Shown: one piece after another, positions 7,050 to 15,208 of the stretch | How the letters are laid out: each line of letters begins with the position of its first letter | How positions within the stretch are numbered: position 1 is the first letter of the stretch | Assembly (NCBI GenBank): GCA_009694025.1 | Contig: SHVZ01000025.1 | Span: forward strand, 1 to 38,704 | From: Alphaproteobacteria bacterium | Lineage (GTDB): Bacteria > Pseudomonadota > Alphaproteobacteria > SHVZ01 | Length of the DNA stretch: 38,704 nucleotides | Direction: 5' to 3' | The notes under the pieces: model-generated | The model's input: only the letters and a program-made list of their open reading frames with translations | What the model was told of the DNA's origin: nothing | Databases searched by the model: none | Translations under genes and position numbers: made by a program

Positions 7050-8465
7050 ATGAGCACGCTTCGCGCCGGCGTCGGGCGTACCGACATCACGCCGCCCGTC
7101 GGCATCGCGCATGTCAACTGGGGTGCCCGCGTGCATGACCGGGCGGAGGGCATCGATCTCGATCTGTGGGCGACGGTGCTCGTCGTCCTCGACGATGCCT
7201 CCGGCACCGGCGCCGCCATCGTCGATCTCGACGCCGGTGGATTCCAGGTCGACGAGGCCCTCGAGCTTCGCAAGATCGTGGCGGCGGCGACCGGGTTGCC
7301 GGTCTCCTCGGTCAGGCTCTCCTACACCCACACCCATTCGGGCCCGCCCTGGACCATCTCCGGCGGCTTCGGCGGCAACAAGGACCTGCCCGGCGCCGAG
7401 CTGGTGCCCGCATATCAGGACTATGTCCGCGCCCAGATCGCCGGCGCCGCCCGTCAGGCGATGCTGTCGCCCAGGCGCTGCCGGATCGCCGGCGGCTACG
7501 GCAAGAGCGACGTCACGGTGAACCGCCGGCTCAAGGGGCCGAACGGGTCGGTCCTGGTCGGGGAGAACCACGGCGGATACGTCGATCAGACCGTGGTCGT
7601 CGTCCGCATCGACGATCTGGAGGAACGCCCGATCGCCTCCATCGTCGGCTACGGTACGCACCCGATCACGCTGGCGCACCAGAACCGGCTGATCAGCCCG
7701 GATTACCCGGGGACCACCAAGCGCGTGGTCGAGGAGCTGACCGGCGCGCCGAGCCTGTTCCTGCAAGGCTGCGCCGGCGACCAGATGCCGCTCCAGGGCC
7801 TCACGGGAGATGTCTCGATCCCGCGCCGGATCGGCACTCGGCTCGGCGCCGAGGCGGCCAAGGTGCTGCTCGGTCTGAGGACACGTTCGATCGAGCGCCG
7901 CTTCGACCGGGTGGTCGAGTCGGGCGCGCCGCTCGGGCTCTGGGCGGAGGACGACGGACCGGAAGTCGCGGTCAAGCTCGCGGTGGCGACGCGCACGGCG
8001 CGGCTGCCGGTCCGCAACTACGGCTCCGCCACCGATGCGTCGGCCGAGGCCGAGCGGACGGCGAAGGCGATGGTCGCCCTCGACAAGGCCAAGGCCTCGC
8101 CCCAGGAAATCTCCGACACCAACGCCCGCTCGAAGCGCGCGGCGATGAACGCCCACTGGGCCAAGCTGACCCAGGGCCAGACCCATATGGAGGTCGAGCT
8201 GCACGGCATCCGCCTCGGGCCGGTCGGTCTCGTCGGCGCGCCATTGGAACCCTTCGCCCGCATCGGCGCGCGCATCCGCGATGCGGCGCCGCTGCCGGTG
8301 GTCCAGTTCGCGGGATACACCAACGGCTGGCAGGGCTATGTCCCTGTCGCCGATGCCTATGCCGAGGGCGGCTACGAGACCGAATGGGCGACGCCCTATG
8401 CGCCGACGGCGGCGGAGGTATTGGAGCGCGAGGCGCTGGCGCTGCTGAAGACGCTCGCGGCTTAG
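7050..8465 (+). CDS. Neutral/alkaline ceramidase-fold protein, probable metal-dependent amidase
   Basis: A 471-residue protein matching the N-terminal catalytic domain of neutral/alkaline non-lysosomal ceramidases (PF04734): AGVGRTDITPPVG at the start, the His motif THTHSGP (93-99), YGTHPITL (His204), and LQGCAGDQMP (239-247). Canonical ceramidases have a GDVSPN hexapeptide bearing the nucleophilic serine. Here the aligned stretch is GDQMPL, so that serine is absent, and the C-terminal Ig-like domain is missing too. I see no convincing signal peptide. It is therefore unlikely to be a true secreted ceramidase; a cytoplasmic hydrolase using the same zinc site is more likely. Its start is 13 nt after the iminopeptidase stop, and it converges with the amidase with only 3 nt between stops. 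Confidence 0.75.
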   Translation: MSTLRAGVGRTDITPPVGIAHVNWGARVHDRAEGIDLDLWATVLVVLDDASGTGAAIVDLDAGGFQVDEALELRKIVAAATGLPVSSVRLSYTHTHSGPPWTISGGFGGNKDLPGAELVPAYQDYVRAQIAGAARQAMLSPRRCRIAGGYGKSDVTVNRRLKGPNGSVLVGENHGGYVDQTVVVVRIDDLEERPIASIVGYGTHPITLAHQNRLISPDYPGTTKRVVEELTGAPSLFLQGCAGDQMPLQGLTGDVSIPRRIGTRLGAEAAKVLLGLRTRSIERRFDRVVESGAPLGLWAEDDGPEVAVKLAVATRTARLPVRNYGSATDASAEAERTAKAMVALDKAKASPQEISDTNARSKRAAMNAHWAKLTQGQTHMEVELHGIRLGPVGLVGAPLEPFARIGARIRDAAPLPVVQFAGYTNGWQGYVPVADAYAEGGYETEWATPYAPTAAEVLEREALALLKTLAA

Positions 8466-8468
8466 ACC

Positions 8469-9971
8469 TCACGCGCCCCAGGCGCCGGCGGCGATGTGGT
8501 TCTTCGGCCGCGCGGCGAACCACTCGGGCTTCGCCGTCTCGACCTGGGCCGCGAGCTGCAGCACCATGTCGTCGCGGCCGAACTTGCCATGCAGCATGGC
8601 ACCGATCGGCAGACCGTCGGCATCGAGACCGGCCGGAACGGAGACCGACGGCATCCCCGTCTCGTTCCCGGGCATGGTGAAGCGGCAGGCGTCGGCCAGG
8701 CGGTCCATCCAGCCCTTCAGCGGCTCGTCGCGCAGCAGCGCATAGGGTCCGTTGGCCTCCGGCACGCGGATGGCGAGGGTGGGGGTGAGGAGCGCGTCGT
8801 AGCGGTCCATCAGCTTGCCGAAGCTGCGGGTGACCGCGTTGTTGTCGGCCATCGCGTCCATCAGGTCGACCAGCTTGTAGGTCTGCGCCGCCTCGAAATG
8901 GCGCCAGACCATCGGCACCATGAAATCCTTGATCCGCGACATGTCGACGTTGCGGCTGCGGGCCAGCGCCGCATGCGCCATGCGGCTGGAGATCCAGTGG
9001 GCGATGTAGCCCCGCCACATCGCCGTCCAGTCGCAGACCTGCTCGTCCTTCACCTCCTCGACCGTGTGCCCCAGGCTCTCCAGCAGCTTAGCCACCGCGC
9101 GGATGCGCTCGGCGACCTCAGGGTCGACCGGCGTCGCGCGGCCCCAAGGGCCGGTCGAAAGCCCGATGCGCCAACCCTTGGGCGTTTGGGCGAGGGCGTC
9201 GAGGAAGGACGGAACCGCCGGGGTGACCCGGACGAAGAAGCCGCCCTGGGGCCCTTTGGCGATCGCGTCGAGCGCCGCGGCGGAGTCGCGCACGCTGCGC
9301 GTGACCACGCCTTCGTTGACGTGGCGCGCCTGGTAGTCGCTGCCCGAGAGCTGCCGCGGCACCAGGCCGCGGGAGGATTTGAGCCCGACCAGCCCGCAGA
9401 ACGAGGCGGGGATGCGGGTCGAGCCGCCGCCGTCGGAGGCCATGCTGATCGGCAGCACGCCGGCCGCGACCATCGCCGCCGAGCCGCCGGAGGAGCCGCC
9501 GGGGGTGCGCTTGAGGTTCCACGGATTCCGCGTGGTCATCACCTTGTCGAGGTAGTTCGTCGTGGTGTCGAAGGTCATGCCGAACTCGGGCGTGGTCGAC
9601 CGCCCGATCGGGATGAGCCCGCCCTTGAGGAAGTTCTCGACCAGGGGGTCGGTCGCCGTCACGCGGAAGTCGCGGAGCAGCTTGGAGCCGGACTCCTGCT
9701 TCCGCCCCTTGAGGCCGGAGCCGATGTCCTTGAGCAGCAGCGGCACGCCGTAGAAGGCGCCGTCCTTGGCGGGGCCGTCGCGATCGGGATCGGCGACGAC
9801 GTCATCGAAGATCTCGAGGACGGCTTCGAGCGTCGGGTTCGCGGCATTGATGCCGACGGCGGCCTGGGCCGCAACCTCCTTCGCCGACACCTTCTTCTTG
9901 GCGACCAGCCCGGCCAGCGCCAGCGCATCGGTCGCCGACCACTCCGACCATGACAGAGCCTGCTTTGCCAT
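8469..9971 (-). CDS. Amidase signature family hydrolase
   Basis: A 500-residue amidase of the Ser-cisSer-Lys class. The triad is visible: Lys81 (GVPLLLKD), cis-Ser160 in PGGSSGGSAA, and Ser184 in DGGGSTRIPAS. Length and spacing are typical. Family members cleave amides such as indole-acetamide, fatty amides or the GatA glutaminyl substrate; GatA itself is unlikely because no gatB/C partner is present. It converges with the ceramidase-fold gene and is read in the same direction as the Ldh2-type dehydrogenase upstream, from which 87 nt separate it. Confidence 0.9.
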   Translation of the reverse strand: MAKQALSWSEWSATDALALAGLVAKKKVSAKEVAAQAAVGINAANPTLEAVLEIFDDVVADPDRDGPAKDGAFYGVPLLLKDIGSGLKGRKQESGSKLLRDFRVTATDPLVENFLKGGLIPIGRSTTPEFGMTFDTTTNYLDKVMTTRNPWNLKRTPGGSSGGSAAMVAAGVLPISMASDGGGSTRIPASFCGLVGLKSSRGLVPRQLSGSDYQARHVNEGVVTRSVRDSAAALDAIAKGPQGGFFVRVTPAVPSFLDALAQTPKGWRIGLSTGPWGRATPVDPEVAERIRAVAKLLESLGHTVEEVKDEQVCDWTAMWRGYIAHWISSRMAHAALARSRNVDMSRIKDFMVPMVWRHFEAAQTYKLVDLMDAMADNNAVTRSFGKLMDRYDALLTPTLAIRVPEANGPYALLRDEPLKGWMDRLADACRFTMPGNETGMPSVSVPAGLDADGLPIGAMLHGKFGRDDMVLQLAAQVETAKPEWFAARPKNHIAAGAWGA

Positions 9972-10058
9972 CGCCGTGCCTCCCCTGAGTACCCTTCCGT
10001 CGAGCGTGGCGAGGCGTGGGCGAGGCCGTCAAGCGAAGGCGGGTGTCACCGAAACCGT

Positions 10059-11159
10059 CTAGCGAGCGAGCCCGGCTGCCTTGTCCAGGTCCGCCCGCGC
10101 GAGCCCGACGGTTTCGGCCGCCGTCGCCACGCCGTCCCAGGTGGTGACGTCGACCGGGATCCCGTCCCGCTCGCGTTCGGCCCGGCGCTTGCGCTCGGGC
10201 TCGCCGGCAACCAGCACCTCCTCGACCCCGGGCAGCGGCTTCGAGGACTTGACCCAGTCGACGAAGCGCGTGGCCTCGCTGCCGACGGTATCGCCGCCGC
10301 CGAGCCTAGATGGCTCGACGATGATCGAAAGCATGCTGTTCATGATCGGGCGATGCTCGTAGTTCCCGGGATAGGTGGTGCCGCCGCCGGTGAGCGCGCC
10401 GGCGAACAGCTCGCAGATCATGGCGAGGCCCGAACCCTTGTGCTCGCCGAAGGTGAAGAGGGCACCCCGCTTGCCCGGAGGCGCATACATGACGGCGGGA
10501 TCGCGGGTCGGCTTGCCGTCGGCGTCGATCAGGCAGTTCTCCGGCACCGGCTCGCCTTTGTTGAGGGCGACCCGGACCTTGCCCATGGCGATCTTGGAGG
10601 TGGCAAAGTCCAGGATGATCGGCGGCCGGCCCGGCAGCGGGAAACCGGCGGCGTAGGGGTTGGTCTGGAAGCGGGTCTCGCGGCCGCCGAAGGGGGCGAC
10701 GCTGGTGACGCCGGCGAAGCCGGCGACATAGTGCATGGAGACGAAGCCGGCGGCGGCGCACTGCTCGGCCCAGTGGCCGATGCGGCCGGTGTGGTGGGCG
10801 TTGCGGATGCCGAGGATGCAGACGCCGTCGCGGCGCGCCCGCTCGATGCCCAGGTTCATCGCGTCATAGGCGATCACCTGGCCCATCCCGACGCCGCCGT
10901 CGATGGTCAGGATGGGGCCGGAGTCCACCACGACCGTATGCCTGCCGTTGATCGTCAGCTTCTTGTCGCGCACCGCCTGCAGATAGGCGGGGATCATGCC
11001 GACGCCATGGGAGTCGTGGCCGGTCAGGTTGGCGGCGACCAGATGTTCGGCGGTCAGCCGCTGCTCGCGCTCGTCGCTGCCGACATGCTTGAAGACGAGC
11101 ATGATCGCCCGCTGCAGGTTGGCGGGCGCGATCCGGTGGTAGCGCGTCGTTTCGGCCAT
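10059..11159 (-). CDS. Ldh2-type malate/L-lactate (2-hydroxyacid) dehydrogenase
   Basis: A 366-residue NAD(P)-dependent dehydrogenase of the malate/L-lactate LDH2 family (PF02615), a fold distinct from Rossmann-type dehydrogenases. Landmarks: ANLTGHDSHGVGMIP near residue 45 (family His-rich motif), HHTGRIGHWAEQCA near 125, and FGEHKGSGLAMICELFAGAL near 235. The ATG at 11159 is chosen because the domain begins immediately after it; a start 72 nt upstream adds a non-conserved tail. Relatives act on malate, sulfolactate, ureidoglycolate or delta-1-piperideine-2-carboxylate, so the substrate is open. It is divergent from pcaH and shares a 134-bp control region with it, which hints at linked regulation. 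Confidence 0.85.
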   Translation of the reverse strand: MAETTRYHRIAPANLQRAIMLVFKHVGSDEREQRLTAEHLVAANLTGHDSHGVGMIPAYLQAVRDKKLTINGRHTVVVDSGPILTIDGGVGMGQVIAYDAMNLGIERARRDGVCILGIRNAHHTGRIGHWAEQCAAAGFVSMHYVAGFAGVTSVAPFGGRETRFQTNPYAAGFPLPGRPPIILDFATSKIAMGKVRVALNKGEPVPENCLIDADGKPTRDPAVMYAPPGKRGALFTFGEHKGSGLAMICELFAGALTGGGTTYPGNYEHRPIMNSMLSIIVEPSRLGGGDTVGSEATRFVDWVKSSKPLPGVEEVLVAGEPERKRRAERERDGIPVDVTTWDGVATAAETVGLARADLDKAAGLAR

Positions 11160-11224
11160 GGACGTCTCGCTGATCGGGAGGGGGCGGAGAGGGAGGGCGG
11201 ACAACCTGCCACGATGTCTCCAGA

Positions 11225-11238
11225 CCGGCAATTGCCGG
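11225..11238. promoter_or_regulatory. Perfect 14-bp palindrome between Ldh2-type gene and pcaH (candidate operator)
   Basis: CCGGCAATTGCCGG is a perfect palindrome at the centre of the divergent gap, 55 nt upstream of pcaH and 65 nt from the dehydrogenase start. A possible extended -10 (TGCTAACAT, 11258-11266) for pcaH lies just downstream. The position would suit a dimeric regulator controlling both directions. No regulator gene is adjacent. Confidence 0.4.
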
Positions 11239-11293
11239 GCGCAAACCGCGGAGAGGCTGCTAACATGACCTGGCCCGATCGAAGAAAGGCGTG

Positions 11294-12004
11294 ATGACCG
11301 GCCTCAGACCCTATCGTCCGATCCCCACCGGGACGCACCCTCCGAACGACTTCGCGGCCTACGGCTCGACCAGGCTCCGTCATCCGAAGGAGCCGCCGGT
11401 CGCGATTCCCCAGACCCTGTCGGAGATCACCGGCCCGGTCACAGGCTTCGAGCGGTTCGGTCCGCTCGAGGTCGACCTGACGGCGCAGCACGCGAGTCCC
11501 GCCCAGGGCGAGCGGATCGTCGTCGAAGGCCGGGTGCTGGACGAGGACGGGCGGCCGATCGCCGGCACCCTGGTCGAGCTCTGGCAGGCGAACGCCGCCG
11601 GCCGCTATCGCCACGACGCCGACCAGCACGACGCCCCCTTGGATCCCAACTTCTCCGGCGCCGGCCGTGCCGTCACCGATGCCGAAGGGCGCTACCGCTT
11701 CGTCACCATCAAGCCCGGCGCCTATCCCTGGCGGAACCATGCCAACGCCTGGCGGCCCGCCCATCTCCACTTCTCCCTGTTCGGGCCGAGCTTCCTCACG
11801 CGCCTGGTGACCCAGATGTACTTTCCCGGCGACCCGCTGCTGCCGCACGACCCGATCTTCAACTCGACGGCCGATCCGGCGGCGCGGGCGCGGATGGTGT
11901 CGAGCTTCGACTTCGCGCTGACCAAGCCGGAATGGGCGCTGGGCTACCGCTTCGACATGGCGGTGCGCGGCCGGTCGGCGACGCCGATGGATGCCGAGGT
12001 ATGA
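11294..12004 (+). CDS. pcaH: Protocatechuate 3,4-dioxygenase beta subunit
   Basis: A 236-residue intradiol dioxygenase subunit that binds the catalytic non-haem Fe(III) and, with PcaG, cleaves protocatechuate to 3-carboxy-cis,cis-muconate. All four iron ligands are identifiable: Tyr105 (GRYRH), Tyr144 (AYPWRN), His157 and His159 (PAHLHF), with the same Tyr-Tyr spacing of 39 as in the Pseudomonas putida enzyme. The beta-subunit N-terminal extension (Pcdo-like residues 1-45) is present. The ATG at 11294 follows GAAAGG; an overlapping GTG at 11291 is less well spaced. The stop overlaps the pcaG start (ATGA). The ligand set is complete, so activity is expected. Confidence 0.93.
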   Translation: MTGLRPYRPIPTGTHPPNDFAAYGSTRLRHPKEPPVAIPQTLSEITGPVTGFERFGPLEVDLTAQHASPAQGERIVVEGRVLDEDGRPIAGTLVELWQANAAGRYRHDADQHDAPLDPNFSGAGRAVTDAEGRYRFVTIKPGAYPWRNHANAWRPAHLHFSLFGPSFLTRLVTQMYFPGDPLLPHDPIFNSTADPAARARMVSSFDFALTKPEWALGYRFDMAVRGRSATPMDAEV

Positions 12005-12558
12005 GCGGCGCCACGCCTTTCCAGACGGTCGGTCCGTTCTTTCGCTTCGGGCTGATCTTCGACGGCTGCAACCTGCCGGTCGGCGCCGGCGATGGCGCAC
12101 GGATCGCGATCGAAGGGACCGTCCGGGATGGCGACGGAGCTCCGGTGCCCGATGCGCTCCTCGAAACCTGGCAGGCCGACGCCGCCGGCCGCTATCGCCA
12201 TCCGGAGGATGGCCGTGCCGCGCCTTCCGACCGTCCTTTCGACGGCTTCCGGCGCGCCGCGACCGATCCGGAGGGGCGGTTCCGGCTGGAGACGGTCAAG
12301 CCGGGGCCGGTTCCGGGGCCGCCCAATCGTCTGCAGGCGCCGCATCTCGTCGTCGGCGTCTTCGCCCGCGGGCTGCTGACCCGGCTGGTGACGCGGATCT
12401 ATTTCGAAGACGAGGCGGCCAACGACCAGGACCCGGTCCTCGAACTGGTCCCGACCGGTCGGGTGCCGACTCTGGTGGCGAAGCGCATCGCCGAGGGTCG
12501 TTACCGTTTTGACATCGTCCTGCAAGGCAAGGACGAGACGGTCTTCCTCGCCCCGTGA
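12001..12558 (+). CDS. pcaG: Protocatechuate 3,4-dioxygenase alpha subunit
   Basis: A 185-residue partner of PcaH. It begins with the alpha-subunit hallmark TPFQTVGPFF, carries the intradiol core WQADAAGRYRHPEDG, and ends with FDIVLQGKDETVFLAP. The iron-binding His-x-His of the beta subunit is replaced (QAPHLVVGVF), as expected for the non-catalytic chain that completes the active-site pocket. It overlaps pcaH by 4 nt and pcaB by 4 nt, indicating translational coupling and fixed stoichiometry. Length is slightly shorter than the usual roughly 200 residues. Confidence 0.92.
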   Translation: MSGATPFQTVGPFFRFGLIFDGCNLPVGAGDGARIAIEGTVRDGDGAPVPDALLETWQADAAGRYRHPEDGRAAPSDRPFDGFRRAATDPEGRFRLETVKPGPVPGPPNRLQAPHLVVGVFARGLLTRLVTRIYFEDEAANDQDPVLELVPTGRVPTLVAKRIAEGRYRFDIVLQGKDETVFLAP

Positions 12559-13907
12559 CGATGCCCCGGCTCCACGCGCGGCTGTTCGGCGATCCGGCGG
12601 TCGACGACGCGCTCTCGGACGACGCGCGGCTGCAGGCCATGCTGGATGTCGAGCTCGCGCTGGCGGAGGCCGCTTTCGAACTAGGCTTGGCTCCGGAGGC
12701 GGCCCTGCCGGCGATCCGCGCCGCGGCGAAGGCCTCGCTCTACGATCACGTTGTCCTTGCCGATGAGGCGGCGAAAGCGGGAAATCTCGCGATCCCGCTG
12801 GTGCGGATGATGACGCGCAAGGTGGCGGAGACGGACGCTTCCGCCTCGGACTTTGTTCATCTCGGTGCGACCAGCCAGGACATCATCGACACCGGCCTCG
12901 TGCTGCAGCTTCGTCGCGCAGTGCCGCTGATCATGGCGCATCTCGACCGGGCGGCGACGGCTGCCGCCGATCATGCACGCCGCCATGCGCTGACGCCGAT
13001 GGCCGGGCGCACCTGGATGCAGCAGGCGGTTCCGATCACCTTCGGGCTCAAGGCCGCCGGCTGGTTCGAGGCGTTGAGCCGGGTCAACGCGCGGATCGCC
13101 GCCGACCTCGTCGCGGCCGCCGTCCTACAGTTCGGCGGCGCTTCCGGCACGCTGGCGTCGCTGGGAGGGGATGGGGTGGAGCTCGCGGAAGCGCTCGGCC
13201 GCCGGCTCGGCCTGCCGGTGCCGGATTTGCCTTGGCACGCGCACCGCGATCGGTTGGTTGCCCTGGGTGCATCTCTCGGCATCGCGGCGGGAACGCTCGG
13301 CAAGCTCGCCCGGGATCTGGCGCTGCTCGGGCAGACCGAGATCGGCGAGGCGTATGAGGCGCCGACTTCCGATCGCGGCGGGTCGTCGACGATGCCGCAC
13401 AAGCGTAATCCGGTCCTGGCCTCGGTCGCGCTCGCGGCGGCCGAGCGGGCGCCCGGTCTCGTCGCGACCCTTCTCGGCGCCATGGGCCAGGAGCACGAGC
13501 GCGGCCTCGGCGGATGGCAGGCCGAGTGGGAGACGCTGCCGGAGCTCGTGCGGGTGGTCGCCGGCTCCGCCCGGTCGATGGCGGACGCGCTGTCCGGGCT
13601 CGTGGTCGATCCGGAGAGAATGCGCGCCAACTTGCAGGCGACCGGCGGCCTCGTGCTCGCCGAGGCGGTCTCGGCGACGCTTGGCAGCCGTATCGGCAAG
13701 GCCCGGGCGCATGGACTGGTCGAGGCGGCCTGTCGACGGGCGATCGAGGAGCGCCGTCCGTTGGCGTCGGTGCTTGCCGCCGAGGCCGAGATCTCGCGGT
13801 ATTTGAGCGCCGACGAGATCGAATTCCTGATGATGCCCGACTCCTATCTCGGCGCTTCGGCCGAATTCGTCGATCGTGTGCTGTCGAAGGAGACCGGCAA
13901 TGGATGA
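12555..13907 (+). CDS. pcaB: 3-carboxy-cis,cis-muconate cycloisomerase
   Basis: A 450-residue member of the fumarase/aspartase superfamily that lactonises 3-carboxy-cis,cis-muconate to 4-carboxymuconolactone, the second ring-cleavage step. The superfamily signature GSSTMPHKRNPV lies at about residues 276-287, and the region LGATSQDIIDTG near 105-116 supplies the first conserved block. The start is either GTG at 12555, overlapping the pcaG stop as GTGA, or ATG at 12561. I use the GTG because of the coupling pattern, with low certainty between them. It overlaps pcaC by 8 nt. Confidence 0.9.
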   Translation: MTMPRLHARLFGDPAVDDALSDDARLQAMLDVELALAEAAFELGLAPEAALPAIRAAAKASLYDHVVLADEAAKAGNLAIPLVRMMTRKVAETDASASDFVHLGATSQDIIDTGLVLQLRRAVPLIMAHLDRAATAAADHARRHALTPMAGRTWMQQAVPITFGLKAAGWFEALSRVNARIAADLVAAAVLQFGGASGTLASLGGDGVELAEALGRRLGLPVPDLPWHAHRDRLVALGASLGIAAGTLGKLARDLALLGQTEIGEAYEAPTSDRGGSSTMPHKRNPVLASVALAAAERAPGLVATLLGAMGQEHERGLGGWQAEWETLPELVRVVAGSARSMADALSGLVVDPERMRANLQATGGLVLAEAVSATLGSRIGKARAHGLVEAACRRAIEERRPLASVLAAEAEISRYLSADEIEFLMMPDSYLGASAEFVDRVLSKETGNG

Positions 13908-14280
13908 GAAGGAGCGTCACGCCGCCGGCATGGCCGTGCGCCGGCGCGTGCTCGGCGAGGACCATGTCGACCGCTCGATCGCCAAGGCGAACGATCTCAC
14001 CCGCGAGTTCCAGGATCTGATCACCCGCTATGCCTGGGGCGAGATATGGACGCGCCCTGGCCTCGACATCCGCACCCGCCGCGTTCTGGTGATCGGCACC
14101 CTCGTCGCGCTCGCGCGCTGGGACGAGTTCCGCCTGCACGCGCGCGCCGCGCTGGCCGAGGGCGGAATGACGGCCGACGACGTCAAGGAGATCGTGCTGC
14201 AGCAGGCGATCTATTGCGGGGTGCCGGCGGCGAACACCGCCTTTTACATCCTGGACGAAGTCGTGAAGGAGATCGGCTAA
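13900..14280 (+). CDS. pcaC: 4-carboxymuconolactone decarboxylase
   Basis: A 126-residue protein with the CMD fold, decarboxylating 4-carboxymuconolactone to beta-ketoadipate enol-lactone. Recognisable parts are RTRRVLVIGTLVALARWDEF, LHARAALAEGG, and IYCGVPAANTAFYILDEV, the standard PcaC C-terminal block. It is a stand-alone PcaC, not the PcaL fusion with the enol-lactone hydrolase PcaD. No pcaD follows, so the pathway must be completed by an enzyme encoded elsewhere. The start overlaps the end of pcaB; the gene ends the pca operon at a hairpin. Confidence 0.92.
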   Translation: MDEKERHAAGMAVRRRVLGEDHVDRSIAKANDLTREFQDLITRYAWGEIWTRPGLDIRTRRVLVIGTLVALARWDEFRLHARAALAEGGMTADDVKEIVLQQAIYCGVPAANTAFYILDEVVKEIG

Positions 14281-14281
14281 C

Positions 14282-14306
14282 CCCCGGCCGTCGCAATCAG
14301 CCGGGG
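14282..14306. terminator. Hairpin between convergent pcaC and SDR genes
   Basis: A 7-bp perfect GC stem (CCCCGGC at 14282-14288, GCCGGGG at 14300-14306) with an 11-nt loop, starting 2 nt after the pcaC stop in a 50-nt convergent gap. There is no strong T-run on either side. It is a plausible bidirectional transcription end. Confidence 0.4.
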
Positions 14307-14330
14307 TGTGATCGTGCTCACTGCCCCCAG

Positions 14331-15134
14331 TCACCCCGGCCGCTTCTTGTCCTGGTGGACGGCGAGGCTGCCGATCGAGTTGCCGCCGTCGACGGTGAGC
14401 GTCGTGCCGGTGATGTATTCGGCTTTGCTCGAGCAGAGGAACAGGATGGCGGCGGGCGCGTCGCCCGGAAGCGAGGCGCGGCCGAGGGGGATCTGCGCCA
14501 GCGTCGCTTCGACATGGGCGGGGGTGAGCGGACTCGCAGTCGATCCCGGCGCGAACCCCGGCTCGACAGTGTTGACCCGGATGCCGTACTCCGCGAGCTC
14601 GATGGCGAAGCCCTTGCTCAGGCGGTCGAGCGCGGTCTTGGAGAGGCAATAGGGGGCGACGGTGCGGCGCATCCTGCGCGATGCGCCGGAGGAGATGTCG
14701 ACGATGCTGCCCCTGATCCGGTGCTTGATCATCAGCTTGGCGAATCCGCGCGAGACCAGGAAGGGCGCGCGCAGGTTGACCCCGATGATGCGGTCCCACT
14801 CGGCGGCGTCGACGTCCAGGAGGAAGCCGCTGGGATAGATGCCGGCGTTGTTGATGACGATGTCGGCGGCGGTCCAGGTCTTGGCGACCGTGCCGACGAG
14901 GTCGTCGATCGATGCGGCGTCGAGCAAATCGGTCCGATGGGTCAGGCCGCCCCTTTCGAAGATCCGGAGCTCCGCGGCCAGCGCCGCCAGCGCTTCGCCC
15001 TTGACGTCCGAGAGGCAGAGCTTGGCGCCGGCATCGGCGAAGGCCGTGGCGATCCATCGTCCGTAGATGCCGCAGGCGCCGGTGATGACGACCCGGCGTC
15101 CGGCGAACTCGTCGCCCCAGCTCATCCCAACCAT
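14331..15134 (-). CDS. Short-chain dehydrogenase/reductase (SDR)
   Basis: A 267-residue classical SDR. The cofactor loop TGACGIYG is at 18-25. Asp43 after the second strand favours NAD over NADP. NNAG is at 95-98, Ser149 in DISSG, and Tyr162/Lys166 in PYCLSK form the catalytic set. The C-terminal ITGTTLTVDGG is also typical. Such enzymes oxidise secondary alcohols or reduce ketones; the substrate is not evident. It faces the pca operon tail to tail and lies 74 nt downstream of the orphan binding protein on the same strand, beyond a strong terminator. A second in-frame ATG at 15125 is possible. Confidence 0.88.
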   Translation of the reverse strand: MVGMSWGDEFAGRRVVITGACGIYGRWIATAFADAGAKLCLSDVKGEALAALAAELRIFERGGLTHRTDLLDAASIDDLVGTVAKTWTAADIVINNAGIYPSGFLLDVDAAEWDRIIGVNLRAPFLVSRGFAKLMIKHRIRGSIVDISSGASRRMRRTVAPYCLSKTALDRLSKGFAIELAEYGIRVNTVEPGFAPGSTASPLTPAHVEATLAQIPLGRASLPGDAPAAILFLCSSKAEYITGTTLTVDGGNSIGSLAVHQDKKRPG

Positions 15135-15161
15135 GTCAATCGCTCACGTGTAGGGAAACAG

Positions 15162-15191
15162 GCGAGGGGATCGAGCAGCCGATCCCCTCGC
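15162..15191 (-). terminator. Terminator hairpin after orphan binding protein 3
   Basis: A perfect 12-bp stem (GCGAGGGGATCG at 15162-15173, CGATCCCCTCGC at 15180-15191) with a 6-nt loop, 17 nt beyond the stop of the minus-strand binding-protein gene. On that strand it is followed by CTGTTTCC, a short T-rich tail. It probably separates that gene from the SDR gene. Confidence 0.65.
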
Positions 15192-15208
15192 GAGATCGCA
15201 GGATAAGG

